A stretch of 64,000 nt of DNA, from contig JAGHSF010000009.1 of the NCBI GenBank assembly GCA_018065985.1, positions 62,001-126,000 of the forward strand, in the 5' to 3' direction. A program made the translations under genes and the position numbers. Origin of the DNA: Candidatus Cryptobacteroides choladohippi. GTDB taxonomy: Bacteria; Bacteroidota; Bacteroidia; Bacteroidales; UBA932. Every line of letters begins with the position of its first letter. Position 1 is the first letter of the stretch. Below, piece by piece: positions 17,311 through 26,854 of this stretch. The notes under the pieces were generated by a model that worked only from the letters and a program-made list of their open reading frames with translations, had not been told where the DNA came from and searched no databases.

Positions 17311-20300
17311 CTTCGATATTGATTGTGACCGTGTTGCGGTATGCGGAGCTTGCGGGCCTTCTCTGGCTTTGATCGCCTCTGGCTCTGCCTGCTCCGGCAG
17401 TACCGGTCCCGCTTGTGCCTGCCGTATTCTTCCGCGAGAACATCGACCTGATCAGGTCGGCTACGTCATTGAAGTCCACCTGGTAGCTCAAGCCTCCGCC
17501 GTTTCTCTGTGAGTAGTCGAGGAAGCTGGTGTATTCGTCTGCCGAGTGGGAGAATGCGTTGAGCCTGAACTTTCCTGCCTTGTCGAGCTTGAGGCTGGCG
17601 TCAAAGTCACCCACGATGCTCGTATGGCCACCTGCCGCGCTGTGCTCCCTGTTTCCAAGGGACCCGTTCACTTCCACTCTGTTGTTGAAAAGCTGCGTGC
17701 CTATGGCCACGTCGAAGATGCTCTGGCCGGCATTGCTCAACTGATAGTCGAAGCCGAAGCCTACAGGGATGTCGAGTTTCTGCATGATGTTGTTCAGCTG
17801 ACCGACCACTATCGAGCTGACGTTCGAGTAGATGGCGTTGTTGCCGTTGAACACGCCGAAGCTTTCGCCGGGAATGAAGGAACCCAGCATAAGGAGTGCG
17901 ACGAACTGCTTCTGGACCTTGTCTTCCGAATTCAGGGCACTCTCGACCTGTGCCTTGGTGGTAGGGTCGAGGTCCGGTATGCTGATGTTGAAATCGGTTC
18001 TCAGGCTGTTGAGCTTGTCATGTATCCTCAGGCTGGCCTCCACGTTTCTTCGGGTGGATACCGACTTCGTATCTGCAACGAGGGTACCGAGGGAGGTCCT
18101 CACGTTGTAGATTGTGGTGACGTCAAGTTCGCTGTCGGGGATTGCTCCGTTGAACTTTATCGATCCGCCGCTCTTGATTGTGAGTTCCCTGTCCAGAAGG
18201 TTGGCCAGATTGACATGGAACTTTCCTCCGGAAATGCTGTAGTCTCCGTTGATTCCGAACACGTCTCTCGAGGGGTCGAGGACGATGTCGACTGTTCCTG
18301 AACCGAATGCGCTCAGTACGTTGCCGGAGTCCTTGTCAAGTTCCATGAATGCCGTCACGCCGGGAGTGGCCGTCAACCTTGCCCTGGCGGAGAACTTTGC
18401 GCCGCTGTTCTTCCTGACCTGATGCAGACTGTTCATCATCAGCTCGTAAGGGTCGTCTACTATCACTTCCGGCTCCTTGAATGTCAGAAGGTTGCTCGTG
18501 CTGCCCACGAGGGCGGAATTCAGCGGGATGTGTATGCTGCCGTCGCCGCTTGTGCTTGCCTGGGCTTCAAGTCTGAGGTCGTTCAGGGGCCCATGCACAA
18601 CTATGTTGCCGGATGCCAGGATGTTTCCGTAGAAACCTTTCTTGTCCTGTTCCTTGAGGTCCAGTGCTTCCAGCTGCCTGAATCTCAGGGATGCATCGAG
18701 ATTCATGTGCTTCAGGTGGTCGTGGCTTAGGGTTCCTTTCAGGGTACCCTTGCCTGTCTTGCCGTCGCTCACGTTCAGGTCCTGCAGGGTGATTGCCTTG
18801 TCGTTGACTTCGACAGGACCGTCGAGAGTGTAGGTAACACCGGTAAACACCGGTTTGATGATCAGCTGGTCGAATTTCAGGCCTTTGCTTGCCAGCGATA
18901 TTGTGTCGACGGGACCACGGGCTTCAAGACGGCCGCTGATGCTTCCCGCGAAATCGCTGAAGATCGAGCTTACGAACGGCTTGGCAATCGCAGGGTTCAT
19001 CCCGTCGAAGTTCAGTTCGGCCTCCACTCTTCTTCTCTCCGGGTCGAAGTTGGCAACTGCCATCATGGCCTCCTTGTCTTCGATCTCGTTCCTCAAGTAT
19101 GCCTTGATCCTGTTCTCTTCTTCGTCCCATCTTCCGGCAAGGGTGAAGTCGCCGGCCCGGGTGCTTCCTATCGCGACGTCGGTCGCATCCATCCTCAGCA
19201 TCATTCCACGGTTGCTCGGGGCAGGGGAGATCAGGTAGGCACTGCCATTGACCTCACCCGAGAAATCGTACTTCTGAGGCAGGAAACTGTCGATGAGTGC
19301 CAGGCCCAGCTTGCTTATCATGAGGTTCAGGGTGTCGGCCCTGGACCCTGAGATTCCACCGTTGACCAGAATTTTCTGATCCTTGTTGCTGATGCTGAAG
19401 TTGTCCAGCTCTATGTCTTTCCCGCGGATCAGTATGTCGGATTCGCCTATTTTCCAGATCTCTTCGTCGATTCTGATGAACGATGCCTGTGGATGGGCGC
19501 TGATCATCAGAGAGTCTGAACCGTCGCGGCTGAAGTTGCCTGATATCGAGATGTCGCCGCTTCTGTTGGTCGCCTTTTCCTTGTCGAAGGTCGCATTCAC
19601 GAAGAAGTCGTTGTCGTCCGCATCTGCGGTGATTGTGGGTTTAGCCAGGGAGAATGCCCCGAATTTGAATTCGTCGCCTTTCAGCCTTCCGCTCAGCTTG
19701 CCGTCGTGGTTGTCCAGTCGCAGGCCGGCGTTCTTGATGTAGTTCGTGCCTATTGCCAGACGCTGGGATGTGATGTGTCCGCTCAGTTGCCCCTCGGGGG
19801 TCATGTCCATCTTCAGGGATGTTCCGTCGGCAATGTACAGACCGGGCATGATATAGGCCAGCAACTCCCTTGTGTCGTACAGGTCAAGAGTTGTGCTGAA
19901 GGGTACGAATGAGGCTTCCACGTTATCTTCCTCTTTCTTGAGAGTGCTGTACAGTGCAGGCAGTTCACGTCTTGTGCTGGCGTTCTGGACTGCTGCGACA
20001 AGTTGCTGGAAGCTGCCTTTCGAGGTGAATTCACCATGAACCATGTCGGAGTCGAGCGCCATGCTGTTGTTCCCTTCGCTGCTGCTGTATCGTGCCGTTA
20101 TGTCCGGCAGGAGGTGAGGCCCTTTGCTGTCGGCTATGTTGATCTCCTTCAGCATAGCATTGCTGTCGAACCCGCCCTTGCCGTTGCTGACAAGCTTCGC
20201 TCCGAGCGACATGCTGGCTATGGCGTCCTCATCCCTGGGGTCTATTCCCAGCGCGTGAAGGTCGGCCCTGAGTATCTGGCCGTCCACATTGTAGTCCGCA

Positions 20301-21925
20301 TTGCCGTCTGCGATCTCGCCCTGGCCTTTGACATTGATCCGGAGTCTCAATTTGGGGTCGAAGCTGGAGATTCTGCCATCGAACCCGTCGCCGCCGTAAT
20401 GGCCGGAAGCCTGCAAGCCCTTGAATTCCTTGCCGAGCATCTGGATGCTGGCTATCGACAGCGAGTCTATGCCGGCGCTCAGTTTCCTGCCCAGGCTGGC
20501 GTTGAGGCCGCTTTCCATTGAGACGGGGCCGAGCGCAGTGGTCCCGAGGACCTTTCCGATGTTGAACTGCCTCGTCCTGACATTTCCGCGTATCTCAGTG
20601 TTCCTGTACTTGTCAAGAAGATTCCTGATATTGGCCCTGACGTCCATCTCTCCTATTCCGGAGCCTATGCTTACTGATGCATCCGTATTGTTGAGCGGAC
20701 CCTTTGCCGATACGTTCACCGTGAACTTCTGCCCGGGTGCCAGTCCGGCCACGGCCTGCACCGATTTTCCCGAAATGGATTTCAGAAGATTGTTGAGCTG
20801 CTTTGCGGTGAGCTCGACCCCTTTCAGGGTGGCGTCGACTTCCATCCTGTCTGAATGCGGGATTCCCTTCAGGCCTCCGTTCAGGACGCCGCTGATGCCG
20901 CTGCTGAGTTCGGTGAAATCAAGCTCGTCGACCATGAAATCGCTGACAAAACCCTTGACGTGGCCGCTGTGGGTCTGGACGATGGCGTTGTTGCCGGCAA
21001 GTGCCGTTGAAAAGTAGGTGATTGTCGGAATGCCTATCACACCTTCCTCGAACTCAGCCTCCAGAAGAACCCTGTCGAGGAAATGCTTGAACACCCTGGA
21101 GTTGCGGTAGGACATCGAGAAGAACCTGATGTGAGCGTCCGACCAGGGGTCCACGAGGTGGAGGTTCCTCACGAGGGTGCGTCCCAGACCTACCTCACAG
21201 TCGCCTGACAGATGGTACATCTCGTAGCCGGACTTCTCGGTGCATGCGCAGTGGTCGCATGTTGCATACATCTTGCCGCCGGTGAACTTCATCCCGTGCC
21301 CGGATATCTCGCTGGCATGGGCGTCCAGGTTGTCGTAGCGTATGCCTGTGCCGCTGTATTTCCCCGTTCTCGGAAGGAATGAGGTCATGCTGTATCGGAA
21401 GTCTGTGACCTTGAACTTGCGTATGTCGAAGATGTTCGGACCCGGCGTGGCTATCTTGTCCTCCGGGACTTCGGGCAGGTTGAAGATTCTCTGTATGTTG
21501 CTCTTTGCATGGAGGTATGTGGTATAGATGGGCTCTGAGACAAGATTGAAGGCGCCATGCTCGACCTTGACCCTCCTCATGTGCAGGCCCTCCTTCTTCA
21601 GAAGACCCTTGAGCGAGAACGTCGCCGATATTGTTTTCGCACAGAAGAAAGTGTCTCTGGGTGCCCAGCCGCAGTCGTATTCGTCGGCGGTGTAGGGATT
21701 GTTGTCAAGAATGAGGAGGTCCTTTATGAGAAGCGCCCCTGAAGGAGAGACGGAAATGTCGGAGTATTGGACCGTGCCGTTGATCGACGCCTCCAGCATT
21801 GACGTGGCCTTGCGTATGAGCCTTGTCTGGACCGCAGGGATCTGGATTGCAACAAAGGCTCCGGCTGTGAGCAGTAGGAGGGTGCCGAAGATGCGGGCGA
21901 TTATGTTGCAGCTGCGTTCTGACAT
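17297..21925 (-). CDS. tamB: TamB/DUF490-domain translocation and assembly module protein
   Basis: A 1542-residue envelope protein with one N-terminal membrane helix (about residues 10-30) and a very long periplasmic beta-helical body of AsmA/TamB-like repeats, ending in the TamB domain (ITIKSGGSIKFNGAIPDSELDVTTIYNV through FGFDYQLSNAGQSIFDVAIGTQLFNNRVEVNGSL, given here only as location markers near residues 1270-1450). TamB-type proteins bridge the inner and outer membrane and are implicated in lipid transport and beta-barrel assembly. The start at 21925 (MSERSCNII) is favoured over 21979 because a perfect -7 box lies at 21935-21942. The C-terminal tail is Gly/Ala/Arg-rich. Confidence 0.92.
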   Translation of the reverse strand: MSERSCNIIARIFGTLLLLTAGAFVAIQIPAVQTRLIRKATSMLEASINGTVQYSDISVSPSGALLIKDLLILDNNPYTADEYDCGWAPRDTFFCAKTISATFSLKGLLKKEGLHMRRVKVEHGAFNLVSEPIYTTYLHAKSNIQRIFNLPEVPEDKIATPGPNIFDIRKFKVTDFRYSMTSFLPRTGKYSGTGIRYDNLDAHASEISGHGMKFTGGKMYATCDHCACTEKSGYEMYHLSGDCEVGLGRTLVRNLHLVDPWSDAHIRFFSMSYRNSRVFKHFLDRVLLEAEFEEGVIGIPTITYFSTALAGNNAIVQTHSGHVKGFVSDFMVDELDFTELSSGISGVLNGGLKGIPHSDRMEVDATLKGVELTAKQLNNLLKSISGKSVQAVAGLAPGQKFTVNVSAKGPLNNTDASVSIGSGIGEMDVRANIRNLLDKYRNTEIRGNVRTRQFNIGKVLGTTALGPVSMESGLNASLGRKLSAGIDSLSIASIQMLGKEFKGLQASGHYGGDGFDGRISSFDPKLRLRINVKGQGEIADGNADYNVDGQILRADLHALGIDPRDEDAIASMSLGAKLVSNGKGGFDSNAMLKEINIADSKGPHLLPDITARYSSSEGNNSMALDSDMVHGEFTSKGSFQQLVAAVQNASTRRELPALYSTLKKEEDNVEASFVPFSTTLDLYDTRELLAYIMPGLYIADGTSLKMDMTPEGQLSGHITSQRLAIGTNYIKNAGLRLDNHDGKLSGRLKGDEFKFGAFSLAKPTITADADDNDFFVNATFDKEKATNRSGDISISGNFSRDGSDSLMISAHPQASFIRIDEEIWKIGESDILIRGKDIELDNFSISNKDQKILVNGGISGSRADTLNLMISKLGLALIDSFLPQKYDFSGEVNGSAYLISPAPSNRGMMLRMDATDVAIGSTRAGDFTLAGRWDEEENRIKAYLRNEIEDKEAMMAVANFDPERRRVEAELNFDGMNPAIAKPFVSSIFSDFAGSISGRLEARGPVDTISLASKGLKFDQLIIKPVFTGVTYTLDGPVEVNDKAITLQDLNVSDGKTGKGTLKGTLSHDHLKHMNLDASLRFRQLEALDLKEQDKKGFYGNILASGNIVVHGPLNDLRLEAQASTSGDGSIHIPLNSALVGSTSNLLTFKEPEVIVDDPYELMMNSLHQVRKNSGAKFSARARLTATPGVTAFMELDKDSGNVLSAFGSGTVDIVLDPSRDVFGINGDYSISGGKFHVNLANLLDRELTIKSGGSIKFNGAIPDSELDVTTIYNVRTSLGTLVADTKSVSTRRNVEASLRIHDKLNSLRTDFNISIPDLDPTTKAQVESALNSEDKVQKQFVALLMLGSFIPGESFGVFNGNNAIYSNVSSIVVGQLNNIMQKLDIPVGFGFDYQLSNAGQSIFDVAIGTQLFNNRVEVNGSLGNREHSAAGGHTSIVGDFDASLKLDKAGKFRLNAFSHSADEYTSFLDYSQRNGGGLSYQVDFNDVADLIRSMFSRKNTAGTSGTGTAGAGRARGDQSQRRPASSAYRNTVTINIEDEHK

Positions 21926-21934
21926 GATATCCCA

Positions 21935-21942
21935 CAAAAATA
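21935..21942 (-). promoter_or_regulatory. -7 box for tamB
   Basis: Minus-strand TATTTTTG is a perfect TAnnTTTG match ending 9 bp before the tamB ATG. It lies between the stop of the upstream oxidoreductase (21955) and tamB, so tamB may have its own nearly leaderless transcript. No -33 TTG is visible. Confidence 0.5.
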
Positions 21943-21954
21943 CAAAATAAATCT

Positions 21955-23514
21955 TTATTTTGCCGCCTGCTCGGCGCAACGTATTCCGTCAATGGCGGAA
22001 GATACGATGCCGCCGGAATATCCTGCACCCTCTCCACAGGGGAAGACCCCCTCAAGGGACAGATATTCAAGGGTCTGAGGGTCCCTTGGAATCCTGATTG
22101 CAGAGGACGTCCTCGACTCGACTCCGATAAGAAGAGCCGCATTCGTGTAGTAATTCCTCATCTTCACCCTTGGAAAGACCTTCTGAAGGCGCTGTACCAC
22201 CATCGCTGGCAGAAGCTCATGCAGCGGGGCGTTCACAACGCCGGGGTGGTATGATGTCTCTGGCATCTTCTTGCTCATCTTTCCGAGGCAGAAGTCTTCC
22301 ATCCTCTGGGCCGGGGCGGCCATGGGATTCTGCGGTACGTCCTGCTCGTCCTTGGCCTTTCTGTGGGGCCTGGCGGCTTCGATGCGTGCCTTCTCGCAGT
22401 AGTCGAACATGTCGTGCTCTACTTTGCTCTGCAGGTCCATGAGGCGGAAAGGGTCTTCCCCCTTGACGTCTTCAGGCTCAATCTGCACTACGACGCCGGC
22501 ATTGGCGAACTTGCCGTTTCTTTCGGAATTTGACATGCCGTTCATGACTATGGTGCCCTGCTCGGTTGCGGAAGGGACGAGTATGCCTCCGGGGCACATG
22601 CAGAATGAAAAGACCCCTCTTCCGTCCACCTGCTCCACGAACGAGTATTCCGCTGCCGGGATGCCCGGCTTCCATGTGCCGTGATACTGGCACCAGTTTA
22701 TCTTTTCCTGAGGATGCTCGACCCGCACGCCCATGGCAAATCCCTTTGCCTCAAGCTTGCCGCCGGCCTTGTGCAGCATCTCGTAAATGTCTCTGGCCGA
22801 ATGGCCTGTAGCAAGGATCACCTTGGCTGAGCGGTATTCCTTTCCATCTGCGGTCCTTACTGCATATTCCTCTTCTCCATCTGCCCTGGTGATGGAGATG
22901 ACCTTGCTGTTGAAGTGGTATTCTCCGCCGTGTTCCGTGATGGTTCTGCGTATGTTCTCGACAACCGTCGGCAGTTTGTCGGAGCCTATGTGAGGATGTG
23001 CGTCGATGAGAATGTTCCTGTTTGCCCCGTGCGCCACAAGCTGGTGGAGTACCTCGCGGATGTCGCCTCTCTTGCTTGAACGGGTATAAAGCTTGCCGTC
23101 AGAGAAGGCACCTGCTCCGCCCTCGCCATAGCAGTAGTTGGAGTCGGGGTTCACGATGCCGTTGCGGGACAGCTGGGCCATGTCGTACTTGCGTTCGTGG
23201 ACGTCCTTGCCGCGTTCCAGGATGATGGGCTTGCGCCCGAGTGTCAGAAGCTTGAGCGCTGCGAACATTCCGGCAGGCCCCGAACCGACGACGATGACGG
23301 CAGGGGAGTCGTGAACATCCTGATATTCAGGGATTTTGTACTCTTCGATGACTTCACCAGTATCGTAGGCTTCGTACTGGTAGCGCCAGACGGGTTCCTT
23401 TCGGGCATCAATGCTGCGTTTCTTGAGCACCCACTTGCAGCCGGCTGCCTTGGCTTCGATTTCTTTGAGACGTGGCTCCCTATTTAAGGGGCAGACAATT
23501 TCAAATTCTCTCAT
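21955..23514 (-). CDS. FAD-dependent dehydrogenase of the COG2509 type
   Basis: A 519-residue NAD(P)/FAD-dependent oxidoreductase. A small N-terminal domain (about 1-70) precedes the FAD-binding Rossmann motif VVGSGPAGMFAALKLL (about 73-88). The segment NYCYGEGGAGAFSDGKLYTR and the C-terminal GVFPCGEGAGYSGGIVSSAIDGIRCAE are hallmarks of this uncharacterised but widespread family. The substrate is unknown. It follows the BaiN-like flavoprotein gene by 6 bp, so two flavoproteins are probably co-transcribed downstream of the SRP RNA. Confidence 0.88.
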   Translation of the reverse strand: MREFEIVCPLNREPRLKEIEAKAAGCKWVLKKRSIDARKEPVWRYQYEAYDTGEVIEEYKIPEYQDVHDSPAVIVVGSGPAGMFAALKLLTLGRKPIILERGKDVHERKYDMAQLSRNGIVNPDSNYCYGEGGAGAFSDGKLYTRSSKRGDIREVLHQLVAHGANRNILIDAHPHIGSDKLPTVVENIRRTITEHGGEYHFNSKVISITRADGEEEYAVRTADGKEYRSAKVILATGHSARDIYEMLHKAGGKLEAKGFAMGVRVEHPQEKINWCQYHGTWKPGIPAAEYSFVEQVDGRGVFSFCMCPGGILVPSATEQGTIVMNGMSNSERNGKFANAGVVVQIEPEDVKGEDPFRLMDLQSKVEHDMFDYCEKARIEAARPHRKAKDEQDVPQNPMAAPAQRMEDFCLGKMSKKMPETSYHPGVVNAPLHELLPAMVVQRLQKVFPRVKMRNYYTNAALLIGVESRTSSAIRIPRDPQTLEYLSLEGVFPCGEGAGYSGGIVSSAIDGIRCAEQAAK

Positions 23515-23520
23515 TGTTCC

Positions 23521-24891
23521 TTATTGTTTTGCCGCGCTTTGTCCTGCAAGCGCGCCTGTGCAGAATGCTGTCTGAAGATTGTATCCTCCGGTGTCCGAAT
23601 CGATGTCGAGCACCTCGCCGCAAAAGTACAGGCCTGGACTGATTCTGGATTCCAGAGTCTTGGGGAAGACCTCGTCTGTCCTGACACCTCCGGCGGTGAC
23701 CACGCATCGCTCGTATCCCACGAATCCCGCTATCTCGAAGTCCCAGTGCTTCAAGGCCTTGGCTATTGTCACAAGGTTGACCCAGACCTTTGTCTCCGTG
23801 CGGCTGCGTCTTTCCAGGGTGATTATGCCCGGATGGGCGGCAGTGAATGCCGGGATGAGGTCCCATGGCATCAGCTTGCCCAGCAGGATGCGGCAGCGCT
23901 CCTTCTCCCGGAGGCGCTTGGATCTCGGGTCTTTGTCTATCTCTGCCCAGAGCTCTTTTATCCTTGTGGTGACATCGGTTAGGCTTACACCGGGTTTGAG
24001 GTCCATGCTGAGCTTGACCTTGCTGCCGTTCACGATCGACTTGACGGCCTTGCGGCTTATCTGGAAGCCTATGGGCCCCTCGATGCCTCCGTCGGTGAAG
24101 TCTATGTCGCCGAATTCCTCCTGGGCGACGTTCCCGTCAACGTAAAGTGTGATCCCGACGTTCTTGAGCTGTATGCCGCAGAGCTTGTCGCCGAATTCTG
24201 TGCGTGGAGTCTCCCTTGCTATGTGGCCTGAAAGTTCAGGCTCCGGAGCTTCTGTCATGTCCTTGTATCCCTTGGGAACGAGGGCTGTCAGGGAAGGGAA
24301 GAGCTGGGTGACTCTGTGCCCAAGCGACTCTGCCCATGCATATCCGTCTCCGGTGCTTCCGGTGCCGGGGTAGCTGAGACCGCCTGTGGCTATTATCAGT
24401 TTGTTGCACAAGTAATTGCGGCCGTCTGCGGAGCTTATGGAATAGCCTCCCTTGGCGTTCTTTGATATGCTTTCGACCTCGAATTCGAGTTCTATCTTCA
24501 CACCTGCCCCCAGGCAGGCGTTCACCATCGTGTCAATGACGTCGGAAGCGTGGTATGAGGCCGGGAAGGCCCTGTCTCCGCGTTCCACGACCGTTTCCAT
24601 TCCGTAGGACTCGAAGAAGTCCACGACTTTCTGCGGTGTGAAATTGTAGAATGCGGATTTTACGGCAGAGGCTGTGCTTCGGATGTGACCGCTGAATTCG
24701 TTCCAGTCCTTTACGTTGGTGAAATTGCAGCGTCCCTTGCCCGTGATCATCACCTTTCTGGCCGGCTTGGGCATTTTTTCGAGGACTGTGACCTGAAGGT
24801 CCATGCCCGCATTCACTGCAGTCCTGGCAGCCCAGTAGGCCGCCATCAGGCCGGATGCCCCGCCGCCTATGACAATGATGTCTGATTTCAT
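23521..24891 (-). CDS. BaiN/RdsA family NAD(P)/FAD-dependent oxidoreductase (HI0933-like)
   Basis: A 456-residue flavoprotein. The N-terminal FAD motif IIVIGGGASGLMAAYWA is followed by EKMPKPARKVMITGKGRCNFTN, the characteristic HI0933/YhiN segment; LIIATGGLSYPGTGSTGDGYAWAESLG and the C-terminal GLYFCGEVLDIDSDTGGYNLQTAF complete the family pattern. Members reduce unsaturated substrates in some gut bacteria (BaiN in bile acid metabolism), but most have no known function. The ATG lies about 10 bp after the 3' end of the SRP RNA gene. Confidence 0.88.
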   Translation of the reverse strand: MKSDIIVIGGGASGLMAAYWAARTAVNAGMDLQVTVLEKMPKPARKVMITGKGRCNFTNVKDWNEFSGHIRSTASAVKSAFYNFTPQKVVDFFESYGMETVVERGDRAFPASYHASDVIDTMVNACLGAGVKIELEFEVESISKNAKGGYSISSADGRNYLCNKLIIATGGLSYPGTGSTGDGYAWAESLGHRVTQLFPSLTALVPKGYKDMTEAPEPELSGHIARETPRTEFGDKLCGIQLKNVGITLYVDGNVAQEEFGDIDFTDGGIEGPIGFQISRKAVKSIVNGSKVKLSMDLKPGVSLTDVTTRIKELWAEIDKDPRSKRLREKERCRILLGKLMPWDLIPAFTAAHPGIITLERRSRTETKVWVNLVTIAKALKHWDFEIAGFVGYERCVVTAGGVRTDEVFPKTLESRISPGLYFCGEVLDIDSDTGGYNLQTAFCTGALAGQSAAKQ

Positions 24892-24901
24892 AACAAAAAA
24901 A

Positions 24902-25000
24902 GGGAAAGCTTAGTACATCGCACCGCTACAACCTCATACCCTTGCTACCTTCCGGTCCTGGGGGAGTTTTGAGGGAGCTGGTCGTGTACGACTTTCCCCA
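24902..25000 (-). ncRNA. ffs: Signal recognition particle RNA (small bacterial type)
   Basis: The minus strand carries the conserved SRP domain IV tip: GACCGGAAGGTAGCAAGGGT, with the GGAA-type loop, sits in the middle of a long hairpin. The 5' GGGGAAAG pairs with the 3' CTTTCCC, closing the roughly 99-nt RNA, and a run of T residues (complement of 24901-24895) follows as a terminator. The RNA binds Ffh and directs membrane-protein targeting. A perfect -7 box lies 5 bp upstream. The ends are inferred from the closing helix and may be off by a few bases. Confidence 0.9.
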
Positions 25001-25004
25001 AGTG

Positions 25005-25012
25005 CAAAGATA
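25005..25012 (-). promoter_or_regulatory. -7 box for the SRP RNA
   Basis: Minus-strand TATCTTTG is a perfect TAnnTTTG, ending 5 bp before the inferred 5' end of the SRP RNA, exactly where the initiation site is expected. It lies just downstream of the cdd stop codon. Confidence 0.7.
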
Positions 25013-25041
25013 GTGAATTTTTCAGAAATCGCTATCTTATT

Positions 25042-25515
25042 TCAGATACTGTCGAAAATTAGTGGCAGAATGTCGTCGATCCTTTCGAATTTCCAGATGC
25101 GGTTTGCGCCCACCATTATCACTGAAACGGGCGCTCCTGCCTTTGCCTGGTACTGGGCCATTACCTGCCTGCATGCTCCGCACGGGGTGGCCGGCTCGGC
25201 AGAGAGCTTGCCGAAGACTCCTCCGGCGATGGCTATGCTGCGCATGTCCTTGTCGGGATATTTTGCTCCGGCGGCGAACATCGCGGTACGTTCGGCGCAG
25301 AGTCCTGAGGGGAAGGCGGCGTTCTCCTGGTTCGCACCACGGACTATCTGGGAATTGCTCATTCTGACGGCGGCACCCACATGGAAATGTGAGTACGGGG
25401 CGTAGGCTCCCGACATGGCTTCGATGGCTGCACCCGCGAGTTCCCTGTCTTCCGGAGGGAGTTCCCCGATGGAACCATATTCTGTGTAAGAAACCTTGAA
25501 TTCTTTCTGAATCAT
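25042..25515 (-). CDS. cdd: Cytidine deaminase
   Basis: A 157-residue homotetrameric-type cytidine deaminase, converting (deoxy)cytidine to (deoxy)uridine in pyrimidine salvage. The zinc site is complete: CAERTA (Cys and catalytic Glu) and PCGACRQ (two Cys). YSHFHVGAAVRMSNSQIVRGANQENAAFPSGL marks the substrate pocket region (approximately residues 43-74). I start at 25515 (MIQKEFKVSY), because the longer frame adds a non-conserved MLITNHIP. A perfect promoter lies at 25541-25571. Confidence 0.95.
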   Translation of the reverse strand: MIQKEFKVSYTEYGSIGELPPEDRELAGAAIEAMSGAYAPYSHFHVGAAVRMSNSQIVRGANQENAAFPSGLCAERTAMFAAGAKYPDKDMRSIAIAGGVFGKLSAEPATPCGACRQVMAQYQAKAGAPVSVIMVGANRIWKFERIDDILPLIFDSI

Positions 25516-25540
25516 AGGAATGTGGTTGGTTATCAGCAAT

Positions 25541-25571
25541 CAAATATAGTAAAAATAACGTATCTTTGCAA
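25541..25571. promoter_or_regulatory. Interlocked divergent promoters of cdd and mnmA
   Basis: Toward cdd (minus strand): -7 TATATTTG (25541-25548) with -33 TTG (complement of CAA at 25569-25571), 20 bp apart. Toward mnmA (plus strand): -7 TATCTTTG (25561-25568), ending 5 bp before the mnmA ATG. The mnmA -7 box directly abuts the cdd -33 box, so the two promoters cannot easily be occupied together. Confidence 0.7.
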
Positions 25572-25573
25572 GT

Positions 25574-26827
25574 ATGAAGGTATGCGTAGGCCTCTCCGGA
25601 GGCGTGGATTCAAGTGTTGCGGCTCTGCTTCTCAAACAGCAGGGCTATGATGTCTTTGCGATGTACATGCAGAACTGGCATGACATCGAAGGTACCCTGC
25701 ACGGCGAGTGTGAGTGGGAGGAGGAGAAGTTTGTGGCCGAGATGGTTGCCCGCAAGATAGGCATACCCTTCTACTTCGTCGATCTGAGCAAGGAGTACAT
25801 GTCACGCGTGGCCGACTACATGTTTGCCGAGTATGACAAGGGACGCACTCCCAACCCTGATGTCCTCTGCAACAGCCAGATCAAGTTCGACGCCTTTCTG
25901 AAAAAGGCGGAGCTTCTTGGCGCCGACATGGTTGCGACGGGCCACTATTGCCGTCGCCAGGACAACCCTGACGGTACGGTGAGCCTGCTGGAGGGAGTCG
26001 ATCCCGGCAAGGACCAGAGCTATTTCCTCTGCCAGCTCAGCCAGGATCAGCTTCGAAAGGCCATGTTCCCCATCGGGCATCTCTGCAAGAGCGAGGTGCG
26101 TGCAATTGCGCAGGAGGCCGCGCTTCCCAGTGCTGACAAGAAGGACTCGCAGGGCATCTGCTTCGTAGGCAAGGTCGACCTTCCTGTATTCCTTCAGCAG
26201 AAACTGAAATCGGTGGAGGGCGATGTCGTCGAGGTGTACCGTGCCTTCTACGACAATCTGCCCGTGGCGCAGAGCCTGGACGAGATGGCCCGGCCTTTTG
26301 ATTACAGCAGCATCGTGTTCGAGACCGAGACATACCGCAGCGGCAAGAAACACATAAAGAAGACGCGCAACAAGCCCAATCCCTGGGGTGTGGTTGCCGG
26401 AAGGCACGAGGGAGCCCAGTTCTACACCTGCGGCCAGCGCAAGGGACTTGCCATAGGAGGGCACAAGGACCCTCTCTTTGTCATCGGCACCGACATCGAC
26501 GCCAACAAGGTTTACGTAGGAGAGGGCGAGGACCATCCCGGACTGTATCGCAAGGCTCTTCTCGTGAATGCTGATGAAGTGCACTGGATGAATCCCGCCC
26601 ATGCGCTCAAGGCAGGGCAGACGCAGCGCTGCCGTGTGCGTATCCGCTACCGGCAGGAATTGCAGGATGCCGTCCTTGACATGCAGCCGGAAGGTCTCTA
26701 TATCGTTTTTGACGAGCCCCAGCGTGCCATCACCGCCGGCCAGTTTGCCGTCTGGTACGCACTCAGGGATCCCTCTGATCCCTACGACGCTCCCGAGATG
26801 CTCGGCAGCGGCGTTATCTCTCGTTAG
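25574..26827 (+). CDS. mnmA: tRNA-specific 2-thiouridylase
   Basis: A 417-residue MnmA, which makes s2U at the wobble position of Lys, Glu and Gln tRNAs. The PP-loop SGGVDSS is at residues 8-14; the first catalytic Cys is in TPNPDVLCNSQIKF and the second in SQGICFVGKVD. The central domain carries an extra segment of a few tens of residues relative to E. coli, similar to MnmA of other Bacteroidota. The message is probably almost leaderless, since the -7 box ends 5 bp before the ATG. After the stop comes a 126-bp palindromic element instead of an ordinary terminator. Confidence 0.96.
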   Translation: MKVCVGLSGGVDSSVAALLLKQQGYDVFAMYMQNWHDIEGTLHGECEWEEEKFVAEMVARKIGIPFYFVDLSKEYMSRVADYMFAEYDKGRTPNPDVLCNSQIKFDAFLKKAELLGADMVATGHYCRRQDNPDGTVSLLEGVDPGKDQSYFLCQLSQDQLRKAMFPIGHLCKSEVRAIAQEAALPSADKKDSQGICFVGKVDLPVFLQQKLKSVEGDVVEVYRAFYDNLPVAQSLDEMARPFDYSSIVFETETYRSGKKHIKKTRNKPNPWGVVAGRHEGAQFYTCGQRKGLAIGGHKDPLFVIGTDIDANKVYVGEGEDHPGLYRKALLVNADEVHWMNPAHALKAGQTQRCRVRIRYRQELQDAVLDMQPEGLYIVFDEPQRAITAGQFAVWYALRDPSDPYDAPEMLGSGVISR

Positions 26828-26854
26828 ATATTCTTTTTACAATTTACATATCTG

